The notes under the pieces: model-generated
Told to the model about the DNA's origin: nothing
The model's input: only the letters and a program-made list of their open reading frames with translations
Databases searched by the model: none
Part shown: positions 1-11,143 of the stretch, in pieces
Layout of the letters: every line of letters begins with the position of its first letter
Numbering within the stretch: position 1 is the stretch's first letter
Source of the DNA: Lunularia cruciata
Lineage: Eukaryota > Streptophyta > Marchantiopsida > Lunulariales > Lunulariaceae
Length of the DNA stretch: 64,000 bases
Direction of reading: 5' to 3'
Assembly (NCBI GenBank): GCA_948567375.1
Contig: OX419755.1
Span: 23,689,001 to 23,753,000 of the forward strand
Translations under genes and position numbers: made by a program

Positions 1-480
1 ATCCATGGTAAGTGCTAGGTGAATTTGCTCATTAAGCTTATCAACAAACACCAAAATTGTTGTATGGCCTTGATTAGTCTTTGGTAAGGATGCATTGAGG
101 TCTAGAGTTACATATTCTTATTGAGTAGATGGAATGGAGAGTGGTTGGATTAGTCCACCAAATTTTTGGTTGTTGGCTTTGTTTCATTGGTAGCTCTAAT
201 AAGATTGGACAAACTCTCATACCATGTTTGGCCACCACCATTGATGTACTCAAGGTCTTGTCCACACTCATGTGAACATCAATTGGTAAGTCATGTGCTT
301 CTTGAAATCACACTGGTCATAGATCTCCCATAGTTAGAACATAGATTTAGTTTGTAAAGTATAGGCCCATCTTTGATTGAAAAGGTGTTGTACTCCTTTT
401 CATGTGTTGTGGCACCTCCCGTTAGTCCAATTCCACCTTGTTCTTTCAATTTTCTTACTTTTCTAAGAACCAAACTGAGT
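1..480 (-). pseudogene. Decayed Ty3/gypsy integrase fragment
   Basis: The minus-strand translation of about 1-110 reads as the start of a gypsy integrase core: a TLDL segment, then SLPKTNQGHTTILVFVDK, the usual '.D......G...I.V.VD' block around the first catalytic Asp. About 110-270 upstream of it reads as a degraded zinc-binding region (GVDKTL-like and GGQTWYE-like pieces in different frames). Stops and frameshifts break it throughout. The rest of its element must lie left of the window. It is not obviously the same family as E1 or E2. The call rests on one short clear block, so its limits are uncertain. Confidence 0.55.
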
Positions 481-2244
481 TAATAGTTTGTCAAGGTTGG
501 AAGAAGGTTTCATACCATTTACTTTCAACACGGAGATAAATCACACCAATGGAAGGAAGATGAATAAGGAAAGTGCACCATGGAGAATTTTGGAGCAATT
601 GGATTAGAAGGAGAACTTGCACCAATGAATTTCAATGAAGAAGACCTTTGGCCAAATAAACCTCTGGCAAGGAAGTCCTTTTGCCTAAAGGGCACTCAAT
701 ATTGTAACCCTAGCATCATCAACCTTTGGCCTTGAAAAACCTTTGGCTTGGGAATCATTTGGCATGGCATATCTTTGATCTAAAAGGCAGCTAGTTTAAA
801 TGGATCCCAAGGGCTTGAATTTGATACCGCCAAATCAAGAACCATAATTAATAATGATCTGATTGAATCAAAATGTTTACATGTGTGGTTTATGATTGCT
901 CATCCAAGGTGCATCTACCAAAATTTTGTAATAGTTGAAACAAATACTTCAAAAGTTGGACTAAACTAACTACTTTTCACTTTTGTAGAGCTAAACAAGC
1001 AAGTCTTATACAAGTTAGAACTCTCTCCACCTTTGCTATGAAAACCTTGAGAGTTAAATTGACAGAATGAGTGGGATCTTGCAAGTGACCCAATTGAATT
1101 ACATATCTTTAGAGAAGAGACAAATATGGCCTTAGCAAATAGAGAGCACAAGCATCATAAAAGAGTAGTTGAGATTATTCTCAAGTCACTTGGGTTAACC
1201 AAGTGAGCACTCAAGTATAAAGAGTAGACTTTCTCCATAGCATGAAACTTGAATTGTTACTATGGAATTGGGAGTTGAGAAATCATGCAATGCTCTATGA
1301 GATTAGAGATAATAAGGATCTATGGTTGGAGAAATTATGAAAAAATATCTTTGCTTGGACTAAGGAGTATGGGAAACAAGTGTTGGGACTTGAGAATTCA
1401 CCCTCAAATGCCATGACTCTAGAGAAGTAGTAGACTTACCCGGATGCAAGCATGGAAGTTAAGTTAAAAACCTTATTTAAACATAATAAGACCAGTAATG
1501 GTTGGTCGGTAGGAAGATATAAGGATGTTACTTAGAGTGCCATCACCAAGGTAGTGATAAATTTGTTCAAATTCCAAACACATAATATATGTAAATAATA
1601 GTCAAACAATCTTCTTTGAATATTTGTATGAAGGGAGGCTTGTGAATTAGGCAATAATGTTTTAGAGGCATGAGCAAGACCTACTTGCAAACATGCAAGA
1701 AGATGGAGTAGTATGCTTTTATCCCTCTTTGTCATTCCCATTTATATAGGGATGGATCTCTTGATGCTAAAGGAGCCAAGAAGTATCCTAACCATTATTT
1801 CCCTAAAGGATACTTCAAAAATCATTGGGAGGTGAAGGGATTACAAAAGAAGTACAAGCTCATTGGCTCAATGTTTGCAAACACTGGGAAATTCATCCCA
1901 TTGGAAGAAGCCCACAACACCTTGGGCTAAAAAAGAAAGAAACAAATGGAAGAAGTTGATGATATTTTGTCATAAGAAAGAAGTAGTGGATAGTACCTAC
2001 TAAGCCAAAGAAGAAGGCCAAAAGAAGGCAAAGAAGGCACAAGTGGTAGAAGATTCAAAATAGGACAACAAAGTTGGACATGAAGAAGACAACACCCTTA
2101 ATACCAACAAGAGGTCCTTCATGTGCATTCTAGTTTTTTCAAACAAGGACAAGAATGACAAAAGGGAAGACAAGTTTAATTTGTCCCAACCAAGAAGCCC
2201 TAGAAATTCAAGACAAATTTCCATGCCAAGGGTAACACACCAAC
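481..2244. other. Unclassified sequence, no gene recognised
   Basis: No reading frame here looks like a known protein and I see no clear LTR ends. Short runs resembling ...CTTTGGCC/CCTTTGGC recur around 640-760. It is probably decayed transposon sequence left of the E2 element. Confidence 0.4.
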
Positions 2245-2829
2245 TATAATACCAATAGCTAGACATATTATATAGAGGTAAAAATTGGCTTAGTAACATC
2301 TGGAAAGATGTTATATATGATGGGCTAGGTAGATCAGATAGGGATGTACCAAAAGATTACTTCTACTAATAGGGCAAGAGCTAAAAAATAACCTAAAACC
2401 TTTAGAGCCAATTTTAGAGGCCTAAATGGATGAAGTAGGCCTCAAAAATGTTTCCCTCCAAGAAAGGTAAGGTTGGCCTTTCCTCTCTCCCTATCAGTCT
2501 CATTAAGAGCTTTCCAACAGTGCCTCACCCACTCAATTTGAGATTCTTGTAGGAAGATTCCCTAATGATTCCCATTGGTCAAAGATGGTTTGACCAACCA
2601 GATAGGATCAAAACCAATATGTCACCCATGCAAGCAACTAATCTAAGGGTATAGCTCACTGACAAGTCACCTACCCATGTATTTGATCTAACCATGCAGC
2701 TTCCTTTGAGGGAATCCTCTTTGCTATATAAAGTCAAGGTGTTCCTTAAGGCATCGGAGTATTGAGTGTGAAGTTTTGTGTTTCTTCTTCTGTGTTTCTC
2801 TTAATGTCTCATATACTTGGAGGATTACA
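2245..2829 (+). repeat. E2 5' LTR
   Basis: It starts TATAATACCAATAGCTAGAC (the family start is TGTAATACC) and ends GGAGGATTACA. The same sequence recurs at 16919-17496, and related longer LTRs occur at 13914-14662, 29779-30518 and 49779-50494. A TATA-like CTATATAAAG lies near 2723. A primer site follows the end after one base. Confidence 0.85.
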
Positions 2830-2830
2830 A

Positions 2831-2842
2831 TGGTATCAGAGC
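2831..2842 (+). other. Primer binding site (initiator tRNA-Met)
   Basis: TGGTATCAGAGC lies one base after the 5' LTR. This is the complement of the 3' end of plant initiator tRNA-Met, the usual primer of plant chromoviruses. It fixes the LTR end and the direction of E2. Confidence 0.9.
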
Positions 2843-3399
2843 AAGTGTTTCAATCCAAGAGAGTGGATAACCCCCCTTGGAGGAACATGGCTACTAAGAT
2901 TGAGTAATTTTGAGGAGAGAAATCCTAGTGAAATTGATAGATTAGGAGAGAGAGAGAGGATGGGATGGAGGCTCTTTGAAGACAATATCTAGCACTCCTC
3001 TTTCCATTCTTGAATCCATTCTTGAGTCCATTCAACATCAATATTATGTACCTCTAGCATGAGCAAGAGAGATTATATCTCATTTTCCATTTTAGAGTAG
3101 AATTCATGGATATCGTGATGAATTCACCAAACTTGGTGATTTTGTCTGTAGTGATCTATGATAGATCTAAATATACCAAATCCTTTTAACACTCAAGTAG
3201 AAATCTATTATGTGGTTAGATTGAAAGTAATGTTTAGGGATTTTGTAGTCTCTGATTTTAGTGAAAAATATTATCAACAAGTGATAGCTTCTAAAGTCCT
3301 AATGGTAGTTCTAATAGTCCATGCCCTCTATCAAGTGATCATATGAACCCTCTATAGAATTAGGAAGTAGCAATTGAGCAATTGCTATGTGTAGGAATC

Positions 3400-4014
3400 A
3401 TGGATTCACAGTTTCAAGAGTTGATTCAAGGAATGCAAGGGATGTTGAACAAGTTTTGGGAGATCAAGATGACCATGGAGGCATTGCAAAGTCAAGTACG
3501 TACCTTTAGGAATGATTAGGCAATGCACAAAGAGGAGTCATTGCAAACCCAACACTAGCAGTTGAAGTATATGGAAAGTCACTCATGCCAATGATATTGA
3601 CCCCGATCAACAATGAGGCCACATTGTTACTATGGATTAAGAAGACATGCAATATCAAGCCTTATAAGGGATAATGTTCCATAGGAGTAATGGAGAACTA
3701 GATTTCAAGAATGAATTGATACTTTCAATTATTCTCAATTGAAATCACCAATCATTTTGCAAGCATGTTTGCATGTGGGTACTTGACTGATAAAGCCCTC
3801 ATATGGTATGATGTTTGGGAATGATCAATGTTGGCAGAAAGAAGAGAGGTCACTTGGATGACCATGTAGGAAGGGCTATTGAAGAACTTCCAATTTGTGG
3901 ATTATGTGCAAATAGCCCAAACATGACTATGGGGGTTGAATCAAAAAGAACAATATACAAGAGTATGTGGAGGAATTCCTTGATCTAAAGGTTGCAACAT
4001 TTGACATGAGTCTA
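3400..4014 (+). pseudogene. gag: E2 gag, 5' part
   Basis: The reading begins MDSQFQELIQGMQGMLNK and continues, through stops, to a gypsy capsid region with ALIWYD-like and EEFLDLKVATFDMS pieces. Gag packages the element RNA. The frame is split by the E1 insertion at 4015 and resumes at 11835 with QLEALDNFKQGLKEQI. The region 2843-3399 before it is 5' leader without a recognisable gene. Confidence 0.7.
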
Positions 4015-4704
4015 TGAGCCGGCCTGTCTCTCACTCAGGATGAACCTCTGATGGCTATATTGGTAGCGCACCATGGACTAAGAAGGCAAGGAACCCCAAC
4101 TCCATCATACTCCTCCAAGGCTAACACTCCAAGACTCAAGACATTGCTCACTAGAGAACTCAATGAGAGAGAGATAGTTGCAAATGAAAGGATGATGAGT
4201 ACCTCCTCACCCCTTGTTTATATAGTGGTGAAATAGTTATGTACCAAAGTTGCTAATTACTGTAGTAACTCAAGTTACTAGACTAAAAGTCAAGTAAAGT
4301 CAAAAAGTAGAAAGGAATATCCATTCACATGGGCATATTCCCCTAAGCATGTGATCTTATCTTGACCCAACCACTAAGTCAAGGATTCCTTCACATGGGC
4401 TATCCTTGGACTAAAGAAGAATCTAAAACAAAAGGTTTGCGGGCCCAAGAGTTCTCAACTCTTTCCTCAAAGCCAAACACCTAGGAATAATACCAAGTCA
4501 ACACACTAAAATCCAAAATAGTAGTGCTCATCTTTTCTACTTCCTCTAAAGTAAGGTCCCATCTATCTTAGCTTATGACTAACTTTAGCTAACCATGACT
4601 AATATAGAACCATCCTTTATCTCTATATAAATAATATCTCTTAAGTACTTGTAATACCAAGCTAAATATCACAATACCACACACATGCACAAATGGGTGT
4701 TACA
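4015..4704 (-). repeat. E1 3' LTR
   Basis: Read on the minus strand it runs from TGTAACACCC (ending at 4704) to GGCTCA (at 4015), the standard TG...CA ends. It is nearly identical to 11144-11834. A small plus-strand reading inside it (4051-4236) also occurs in the other LTR and is only LTR sequence. Confidence 0.95.
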
Positions 4705-4714
4705 TTTACCCCCG
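4705..4714 (-). other. E1 polypurine tract
   Basis: On the minus strand CGGGGGTAAA directly precedes the 3' LTR, the position and composition expected for the plus-strand primer of reverse transcription. Confidence 0.7.
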
Positions 4715-4752
4715 GACTAAGTTTTCACTTTGTCCTCAAAGTGAAGGTCTCT

Positions 4753-6085
4753 CTACCTTCTATGGTGCATCTTCAACTTATCATGGTTAATCCTATCAAA
4801 GTGTCTTCCTCCCAACTCCTTGAGATCATAGGTGTAATTGCCCCACACTTTCTCCACTATGAAAGGTCCAAAGTACTTAGGCAAAAACTTCTTTTGCACT
4901 CTCTTGAATCGAATGGAATCAAACAACATTACCCAATCACCTTCTTTGAAAGTCTCCACCTTCTTCTGGCCTTGCCTCTTGTCATAGCTCTCCTTTTGTT
5001 TCCTTTGGGCTTGCTCCACTCGAACCATAGCAACTGCTCTTGCCTCTTCCAACTCCATGAGTTGATCCTTCCTTGACTTCTCTGCATCACCTCCTTGTGC
5101 TTTCTTCAATCTCCTATGAATGCTTTGGAAGGTAGGAAGATCAAAGTGAATAGGTAAGGTAGACTCAATACCATACACCAATTGAAATGGAGAATATCTG
5201 GTGGAAGTTTTCATGGTTGTCCTATACTCCCATAAAACAGCATGAATCCTCTTGTCCCAATGATGTTTAGCCCCCTCCATTTCTGCATCTTTGGCCAACA
5301 TCATGCACAAGGTCTGATTGGTTCTCTCTGCCAAGCCATTGGAATTTGGCTTATAGGATGTAGTTACTCTATGTGTGATAAAGAAATGTCATAGCATGGC
5401 TGTAGTAATGCTTCCTGTAAACTCTTCTCCTCTATCCGAAACCAACTCCAAAGGGCATCCAAACCTAGTGATAATGCATTCATAAAGAAATCTACCCACT
5501 TCATCTTCATTCTTGTCCCTCAATGGTCTAGCCTCAACCCACTTGGTAAGGTAATCAGTAACTACCACAATGTACCGATTGTTCCTTGGGGTTCTATTGA
5601 GAGGACCTACAAAATCAATTCCCCACTTCTCAAAAGGTCATAGCAATGGAATTGATCTAAGTGGTGGAGTGGATATAGACTTTTTTAGCAAAAGCTTGAC
5701 AAACATGACAAGTTTTGCAATAATCAAGACAATCCTTGAAAATCCCTCTCCAATGGTAACCTGCATCTAGAATCTTGAAAGCAGTCACCTTTCATGCAAA
5801 GTGTCCTCCACATACTAAACCTTCATGAAACTCCTTTATGAGTAGGATAGACTCTTCCTTACCCACTGCTCTTCGAAGTAGACCATCTGCTCCTTGGTGA
5901 AAAAGAATATCCTCCACCATTGTGTAAGGTCTAGATCTTGCTGCAAGGGCCTTCCTCTCCCTAGCATGCATTCCTTCTGGATAGTTACCTCTTGTCACAA
6001 AATCCACAATCTCCTTGTACTCCATTGGAACCTCTTGAGTGACTGAGATTGTCATGAGCTCCTCATCCGGGAAGGAATCATCCAC
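4753..6085 (-). pseudogene. pol: E1 integrase
   Basis: Integrase joins element cDNA to the chromosome. Visible in order: an HHCC-type zinc region (GGHFA, stop, then CLDYCKTCHVC at about 5694-5740), a core with IDFVGPL (about 5602-5626), SDRGEEF (5417-5441) and the Glu in LAERTNQ (about 5316-5334), then a C-terminal domain with WVMLFDSIRF and FGPFIVEKV ending near 4753. That is a complete DDE set. The last 193 residues are open; upstream are a TGA after GGHFA and at least one frame change, so it cannot be made in one piece. No chromodomain follows. Confidence 0.85.
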
Positions 6086-6145
6086 TGGCTCATCTCCATC
6101 ATGATCATAGGCTCTAGATAATAAATCAGCATTTGCATGTTTCTT

Positions 6146-7547
6146 TCATGGCCTATCTTCAATGGTGTAGTCATACTCAGACAAGAGTATCATCCACCTT
6201 GCTAGTCTCCCTTCAACATTAGGCTTGTTGAAGATGTACTTCAAAGCCTTGTGATCCGTGACAATGGTGGCTTTCCCTCCAATCAAGTAGTGTCTAAACT
6301 TCTTGAGACCAAAGATCACTGCCAACCCTTCTCTCTCCGTGATAGAGTAATTCTTCTCTGCTAAAACCATCTGCCTACTAGCATAAGCTATTGGATGATC
6401 ATGCCCATCTTGGTCTAATTGACTAAGAGTGCATCCTATAGCTACATTAGAAGCATCAGTGTAGAGGATGAAAGGTTTACTCCAATCAAGTTTAGCAAGA
6501 ATTGGAGCTACAACAAGGGATTGCTTGAGCTCCTCAAAAGCTTTGAGAGCCTCCTTGTCTTCCAAAATCACCATGTAATCTACACCCTTCTTCATGTAGA
6601 TGGTCAATGCATAAGCCTTGTTGGAAAATGAGAAGATGAACCTCCTATAGTACCCAACCATCCCCAAGAATTGGCGTAACTTTGTCAAGCTTGAAGGGAA
6701 TGGAAGGTCTAAGATTTTCTTCACCTTCTCAGGATCAACTGCTATTCCATCCTTGGAGATGATGTGCCCCAAAAGTAGACCTTCTTCACATCCAAAAATG
6801 CACTTCTCTGGGTTGAGTGATGCATTTGCCTCATCCAAGCGTTGCAAGACTTTGATTAGGTGCTCAAAGTGCTCCTCCTTGCTCCCATAGACACAAAAGT
6901 CATCAATGAAATCTCTCACAAATTTCCCAATGAAAGGTTCAAATACCTTGTTCATGAACCGTTGGAATGTGGCTGGAGCATTGCAAAGCCCAAAAGGCAT
7001 GACCTTGAAAGCGTAAGTTCCCCAAGGTGTGGTGAATGTGGTGAGTTGTTGATGCTCTGGTGCAATCTTGATTTCCACTATAACCATCTGCAAAACTGTA
7101 CCTCTCATGACCTGCAACCTCCTCCAAGATCTCATCAATGAATGGCAATGGGTAGTAGTCCTTCTTGGTAACAACATTGAGCTTCTTGTAATCCACACAT
7201 ACCCGAAGCTTGCCATTCTTTTTCTTCACAATGACAATTGGAGACACCCATTCTGAATTCTCCACCTCAAAGATAAATCCAGTCTCCTTGAGCTTATCAA
7301 TCTCCTCCTTCACAACCAAAGATATTGGTGGGCTAATGCGACGTTGCTTTTGGCGAACTGGTCTTGCATGTGACTCCACCTCTATCTTGTGCTCCTCCAA
7401 GGTGACTTCCTTCAAATCCTTGTAACTAAAAGCAAACACATGGATGAACTTGCGGAAAATCTCCTCAAATCTCACCTTCTCCTCCTTGGTAACATTTGGA
7501 CCATACTTGAGGGTAGCTAACCTTCTCTCTACCTCCTCAAGTGTCAA
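6146..7547 (-). pseudogene. pol: E1 reverse transcriptase and RNase H
   Basis: The first part (7547-about 7090) has KEEIDKLKETGFI, WVSPIVIVKKKNGKLRVCVDY and YPLPFIDEIL. The second part (from about 7090 down to 6146, another frame) has MPFGLCNAPATFQRFM, the catalytic FIDDFCVYG at about 6886-6912, the FLGMVGYYRRFI connection, RNase H with YTDAS, EREGLAVI and VTDHKAL, ending near YDYTIEDRP. The two parts are joined by a frame change just after DGYSG, also present in the old relative E5. A TGA follows the end of RNase H. All catalytic Asp residues are kept. Confidence 0.9.
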
Positions 7548-8424
7548 TGGTGATTTGTCTGGGGTCCTTCAAAACCTCTGGCTTAGGTGCAAAATCCATA
7601 GCACACAAAGGATACACATCTGAATCAGATTCAGATTCATCCTCCTCCGTGGAAGTCTCCTCTTCCATGCTTGTCTCCACACCTGAAGCTCCTTCTTCAG
7701 AATCTGATTCCCAATAATCAGAAGATGGTGTATCTGAATGTGAAGTGTTGGTGGTGTTAGTCACAGGAACTGTGACTCTATGGTTTGATGGACCAATCCT
7801 CAAGTACCCTTTGTGCCATCGATCAGTTGTGCGTGCTGCTCTCAACCATGGCCTCCCAAGAAGTAAGTCATAGCTTGAATCCTTCAAGACTTGGAAAGTC
7901 ATGAGATTTTGAACTCCCATAATTGAAACTACCACTTTATCCATCACCCCTACTGGTCAAACTTGTTGCTTGTTTGCCATGCTCACCACAAATGTTGAAG
8001 CTCTTGAGGGTATCATACCCAACTTCTTCATCAACCTTTCTGACATGGCATTCACTGCTGATCCTCCATCAACCAATGCATCCTTGATGTTGTGACCATT
8101 CACTCTCACATCAATCTTGGAGGCATATTCACAAGCTTCTCATGGTGCTGGCTTGGCATCCACCACCCCCATTGATACTGGAACTTTTGCCTTCTTCTTC
8201 TTCTTGCTCCTTGTAGAACTCAAACCACCTCTAAGCTCCTTTCTCAAGGTAGGGTTCAAAGCAATTAATTGGCCCACTGTGATGTTAGCCTTGTGACTAC
8301 CAACATCCTCCAAGACATTGTAGTTCCATTGTTGCTTTGAGATCAAGAAGTCCTCCATCCCCAACTTCTTCCTTGGAGTCTTTGTTGTTGATGGTGTTGA
8401 GGTGCGAGTGCTCCTAGTAGACAT
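7537..8424 (-). pseudogene. pol: E1 protease region
   Basis: Downstream of gag in the same frame are a Lys-rich linker (SKKKKKAK), a retropepsin with active-site ALVDGGS at about 8047-8075, and YDLLLGRPWL at about 7855-7880, typical of gypsy proteases. Two TGA stops (near 8138 and 7953) split it; both can be read as CGA changed to TGA. An acidic Ser/Glu-rich tail at about 7620-7730 precedes RT. A frame change at about 7545 separates it from RT. Confidence 0.75.
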
Positions 8425-8469
8425 AGGAGTATCCTTGCTTGAAGTAAATCCTTGAGAAGAGTGAACATC

Positions 8470-9573
8470 CTATGCAAAACGAGCTCTCTTCTTCTCTTGT
8501 GCCAAAAGCTCCAAATTAAGACCCTTGGAGTTTGAGCACTCTCCCTTCTCAAACTTGCTCTCAACCACATCTATGGATGCTATCCCCTTACCTTTGTTGG
8601 GATTAGGAGCCACTTGGGTTTCACTACCTCCCTCTTTCCCTCTATTGGCTCCCTCATAACCCCTTCCTCCATGGTAAGTGGAATTTGGGCAATTCCTTTG
8701 GATATGGCCTCTTCCTCCACAACCAAAACAATTTCTATCATTGAAATTGTCGGCTGGTTGGCCTCCTCTATGTGGATAGTTTCCATAACTCCTAGGCCCT
8801 CTCCCTACATTCTGATCCACCTCTCTCTTCTCCCATAGTTGCACCACATTGATCTTGAGATCCGCAAGTTGTTCTGTGATGGTTTGGAGTGGATCTTTTG
8901 GTGGAGGTGCAAGAACTGGAGCAACTACTACTTGTGGTGCAACCCTTGTCACCAAAGTATCAGAAGTTCCACCATACTTGTAGCCTTGAGGAGGATGCAC
9001 AACCTCCTTCACCACCAAATCACTCTCATCCCCTTCCAAACTCTCCTCCATACGAATTGCGATCTTGATAGCTTCAACCTTGGAAGAAGGTTTCTCATAT
9101 CTCACCTTGCTTCTAATTTGTGGTCTCAATCCTCCCACAAAATTCTTGGTGAGCATGGCCCCTATGCCAATCATTGTAGTTTCCACATCATCCCCACCCT
9201 TCCTCAACACTATGCGAAATCTGGACTCCAACTTTTCCACTCTTTCCACATAGACTCTCACTTTCTCTCCATCTCCTTGCTTGAGAAATGTAACCTCACT
9301 CATCAATCTCTCATAACTCTCATCAGGAAGAAAGTTCTCAATGAGTGCTGAAGTCAAAGTCTCCCAAGACTCCTCTTCCCCCTCTCTCCTCTCTCTCTTT
9401 TGGTATTCTGACTCATACCATGTAAGTGCTACATCCTCAAAGAAATCTGGTAATAATGAGGCCCACTCATTCTTCCTCCTCTCATTGTTTCCTATGCAAG
9501 CTCTCTTGAAGTCTCTCACAAAGGCCTCCACATCTTCTCCATCCTTGCCAAAGAAAACCGGAAGTTTCCCCAT
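8470..9573 (-). CDS. gag: E1 gag polyprotein
   Basis: An open frame of 367 codons starting MGKLPVFFGKDGEDVEAF. It has the classic gypsy capsid domain (ALTWYESEYQ, SALIENFLPDESY, FLKQGDGEKVRVYVERVEKL, FVGGLRPQIRSKV) in about residues 1-190, and one CCHC knuckle CFGCGGRGHIQRNC at about residues 280-295 that binds RNA. It would form the particle that packages E1 RNA. The frame stops with TAG just before the protease linker, which continues in the same frame after the stop. The start is supported by the degraded relative near 47318, which has the same MGKLPIFF start. Confidence 0.88.
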   Translation of the reverse strand: MGKLPVFFGKDGEDVEAFVRDFKRACIGNNERRKNEWASLLPDFFEDVALTWYESEYQKRERREGEEESWETLTSALIENFLPDESYERLMSEVTFLKQGDGEKVRVYVERVEKLESRFRIVLRKGGDDVETTMIGIGAMLTKNFVGGLRPQIRSKVRYEKPSSKVEAIKIAIRMEESLEGDESDLVVKEVVHPPQGYKYGGTSDTLVTRVAPQVVVAPVLAPPPKDPLQTITEQLADLKINVVQLWEKREVDQNVGRGPRSYGNYPHRGGQPADNFNDRNCFGCGGRGHIQRNCPNSTYHGGRGYEGANRGKEGGSETQVAPNPNKGKGIASIDVVESKFEKGECSNSKGLNLELLAQEKKRARFA

Positions 9574-9807
9574 CTTAACCCCTCACTATCTTTCTTTTCT
9601 CTCAATTTTTTTTTCTTTTTTCTTTTCTCTCACTCTATTACTAATATAGTATATACATGACTAACACCATCTGAGAATAATCCACTCTAGGGAACACAAA
9701 AGGTTCAGGTTGCTCCAAGATTTCTATAGCAACATCAAATCCTAGAGTGCATATTAATCTAACTCTCATGGATAGTTTATCCATAAGTTGAAAGATTATC
9801 TCCATCA
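9574..9807 (-). other. E1 spacer between upstream ORF and gag
   Basis: AT-rich leader sequence with pyrimidine runs on the plus strand (TTTTTTTTTCTTTTTTC near 9605). No coding signal is seen. Confidence 0.5.
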
Positions 9808-11140
9808 CTAATCTTGAGAACTAGCTGATGAAGGTGGTAGTATTTCTGTAGCTGTACTAAGACTCTCTCCAAGATCCTTCACCAAAGTTTCCAAAAGTGC
9901 TTTTACTCCACTACACTCATGTTCTTTTGGAAGTCCTTCAACTCCACAAACCTCACACAACTCCTTGGTCTTAGATCTTCTCCCTCCCAATCTTGGTGAA
10001 GAAGGTCCAACATGCAAACCCAAGTCAAGTAAGCCTCTCCTTTCCCTCAATCTCTTGCTCTCAAAGGTCAATGGACATGAACTTGCCTTATGTCCCTTCT
10101 CTCCACATAGAAAGCACTTAGACTCACTCTTTCCTCCAAGTGGTGTAGGTTTTTGGATCCTCTCAACACTCTCTTCAAATTCTATTGTAAACTCTCTTTT
10201 CCTCAAATCCACCCCTACAATCACCTCAAACCCTTGGGGAACCTTGCATAATCTCAATTTCCACTCTTGATGACCCTCCATGTTCCCCAAGATGAATCTA
10301 AACACTCAAACATGCTTTTTGTTGATCTCAAACTTCTCATGCATGAGATCTCCACTCTGTAGAATTGACCCTTCCTCACAATGTCACTCAAATCTCCCAA
10401 CCAATATGTCACAGTCCTCTGAAATTTTGCACACTTGATCACAACTCCAGGGCATCCCTCCCTGAAAAATTTCAGATCTTTTCATTGAGCCATTTGGCCT
10501 AGACACCTTTCTATTCAGCACCCATATTTCAGATTTGGTCTGAAAACCACCCCCCTCACTTCAAAAACTTATAACTCTTTGCACAAGAAAAATCTCTCTT
10601 TAATTTTTGTGGCAGCAGGTAGGATACAATGCACTGAATTTTCTTGGAAATTTTCAGGACAATTCACTGAAAATTGAAGAAATGGCAGACTCTGTACAAT
10701 TTTCCAGAGAGCATGCAGTTACGGGAGCACTTTACCCTATCAACTTTCAAAAATTCTAGCCCAGTGCGCATAGAAGCTCTCTCAATAATTTTAAGTATGC
10801 TAACTGAAAGATAACCCAAGCTATCATGTGTAGAAATCTCAAGTCCAGATCTCAAACTTGAGATTTTGCCCAAAATCACCTTAATCCCCAAAATCTGCAA
10901 TCCACCTCACACAATCTCTCCAATTCCTCTCATGTGTACAAGATGTACAAAATCACCTCAAAGACATCATAATGAACTACAGGGTATACAAATGGATCTT
11001 GGTTCTCTAACATAAGTTCAGCCCTCTCCTCTCCTAATGTTCTCTCCAAGTGAGCTCTCATAGCCTCCTTCTGCCTAATGTAGAATTGGACGCGGAACAT
11101 TATCTTGCCTTCTAGAGAGGTCCCGGCAACGGAACCAAAA
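9808..11140 (-). pseudogene. E1 extra ORF upstream of gag, with zinc motifs
   Basis: Sense-strand pieces fill the space between primer site and gag. The longest (9808-10305, 165 codons) contains a CCHC knuckle CFLCGEKGHKASSC and a second Cys/His cluster CEVCGVEGLPKEHEC, followed by a Ser-rich end. Just upstream, 10930-11140 and 10664-10900 give pieces (for example SLEGKIMFRVQFYI and DSLGYLSV) that recur in the relative E5 at 45758-46260, so a longer protein was once encoded here. A TGA between HEKFEINKKHV and FRFILGN breaks it. I do not recognise the N-terminal part. An additional ORF before gag is known in Tat/Ogre-type elements; the function is unknown. Confidence 0.6.
11121..11137 (-). other. 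E1 primer binding site
   Basis: On the minus strand TGGTTCCGTTGCCGGGA begins six bases after the 5' LTR end. It starts with TGG, as a tRNA 3'-CCA complement should, and differs from the tRNA-Met site of E2 and E4. The relative E5 has TGGTTATGTTATAAGGA at the same place. I do not name the tRNA. Confidence 0.7.
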
Positions 11141-11143
11141 ATG

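Noticed and set aside
4051-4236. Repeated 61-codon ORF (also at 11180-11365)
   Set aside because: Both lie inside E1's two LTRs and are identical only because the LTRs are.
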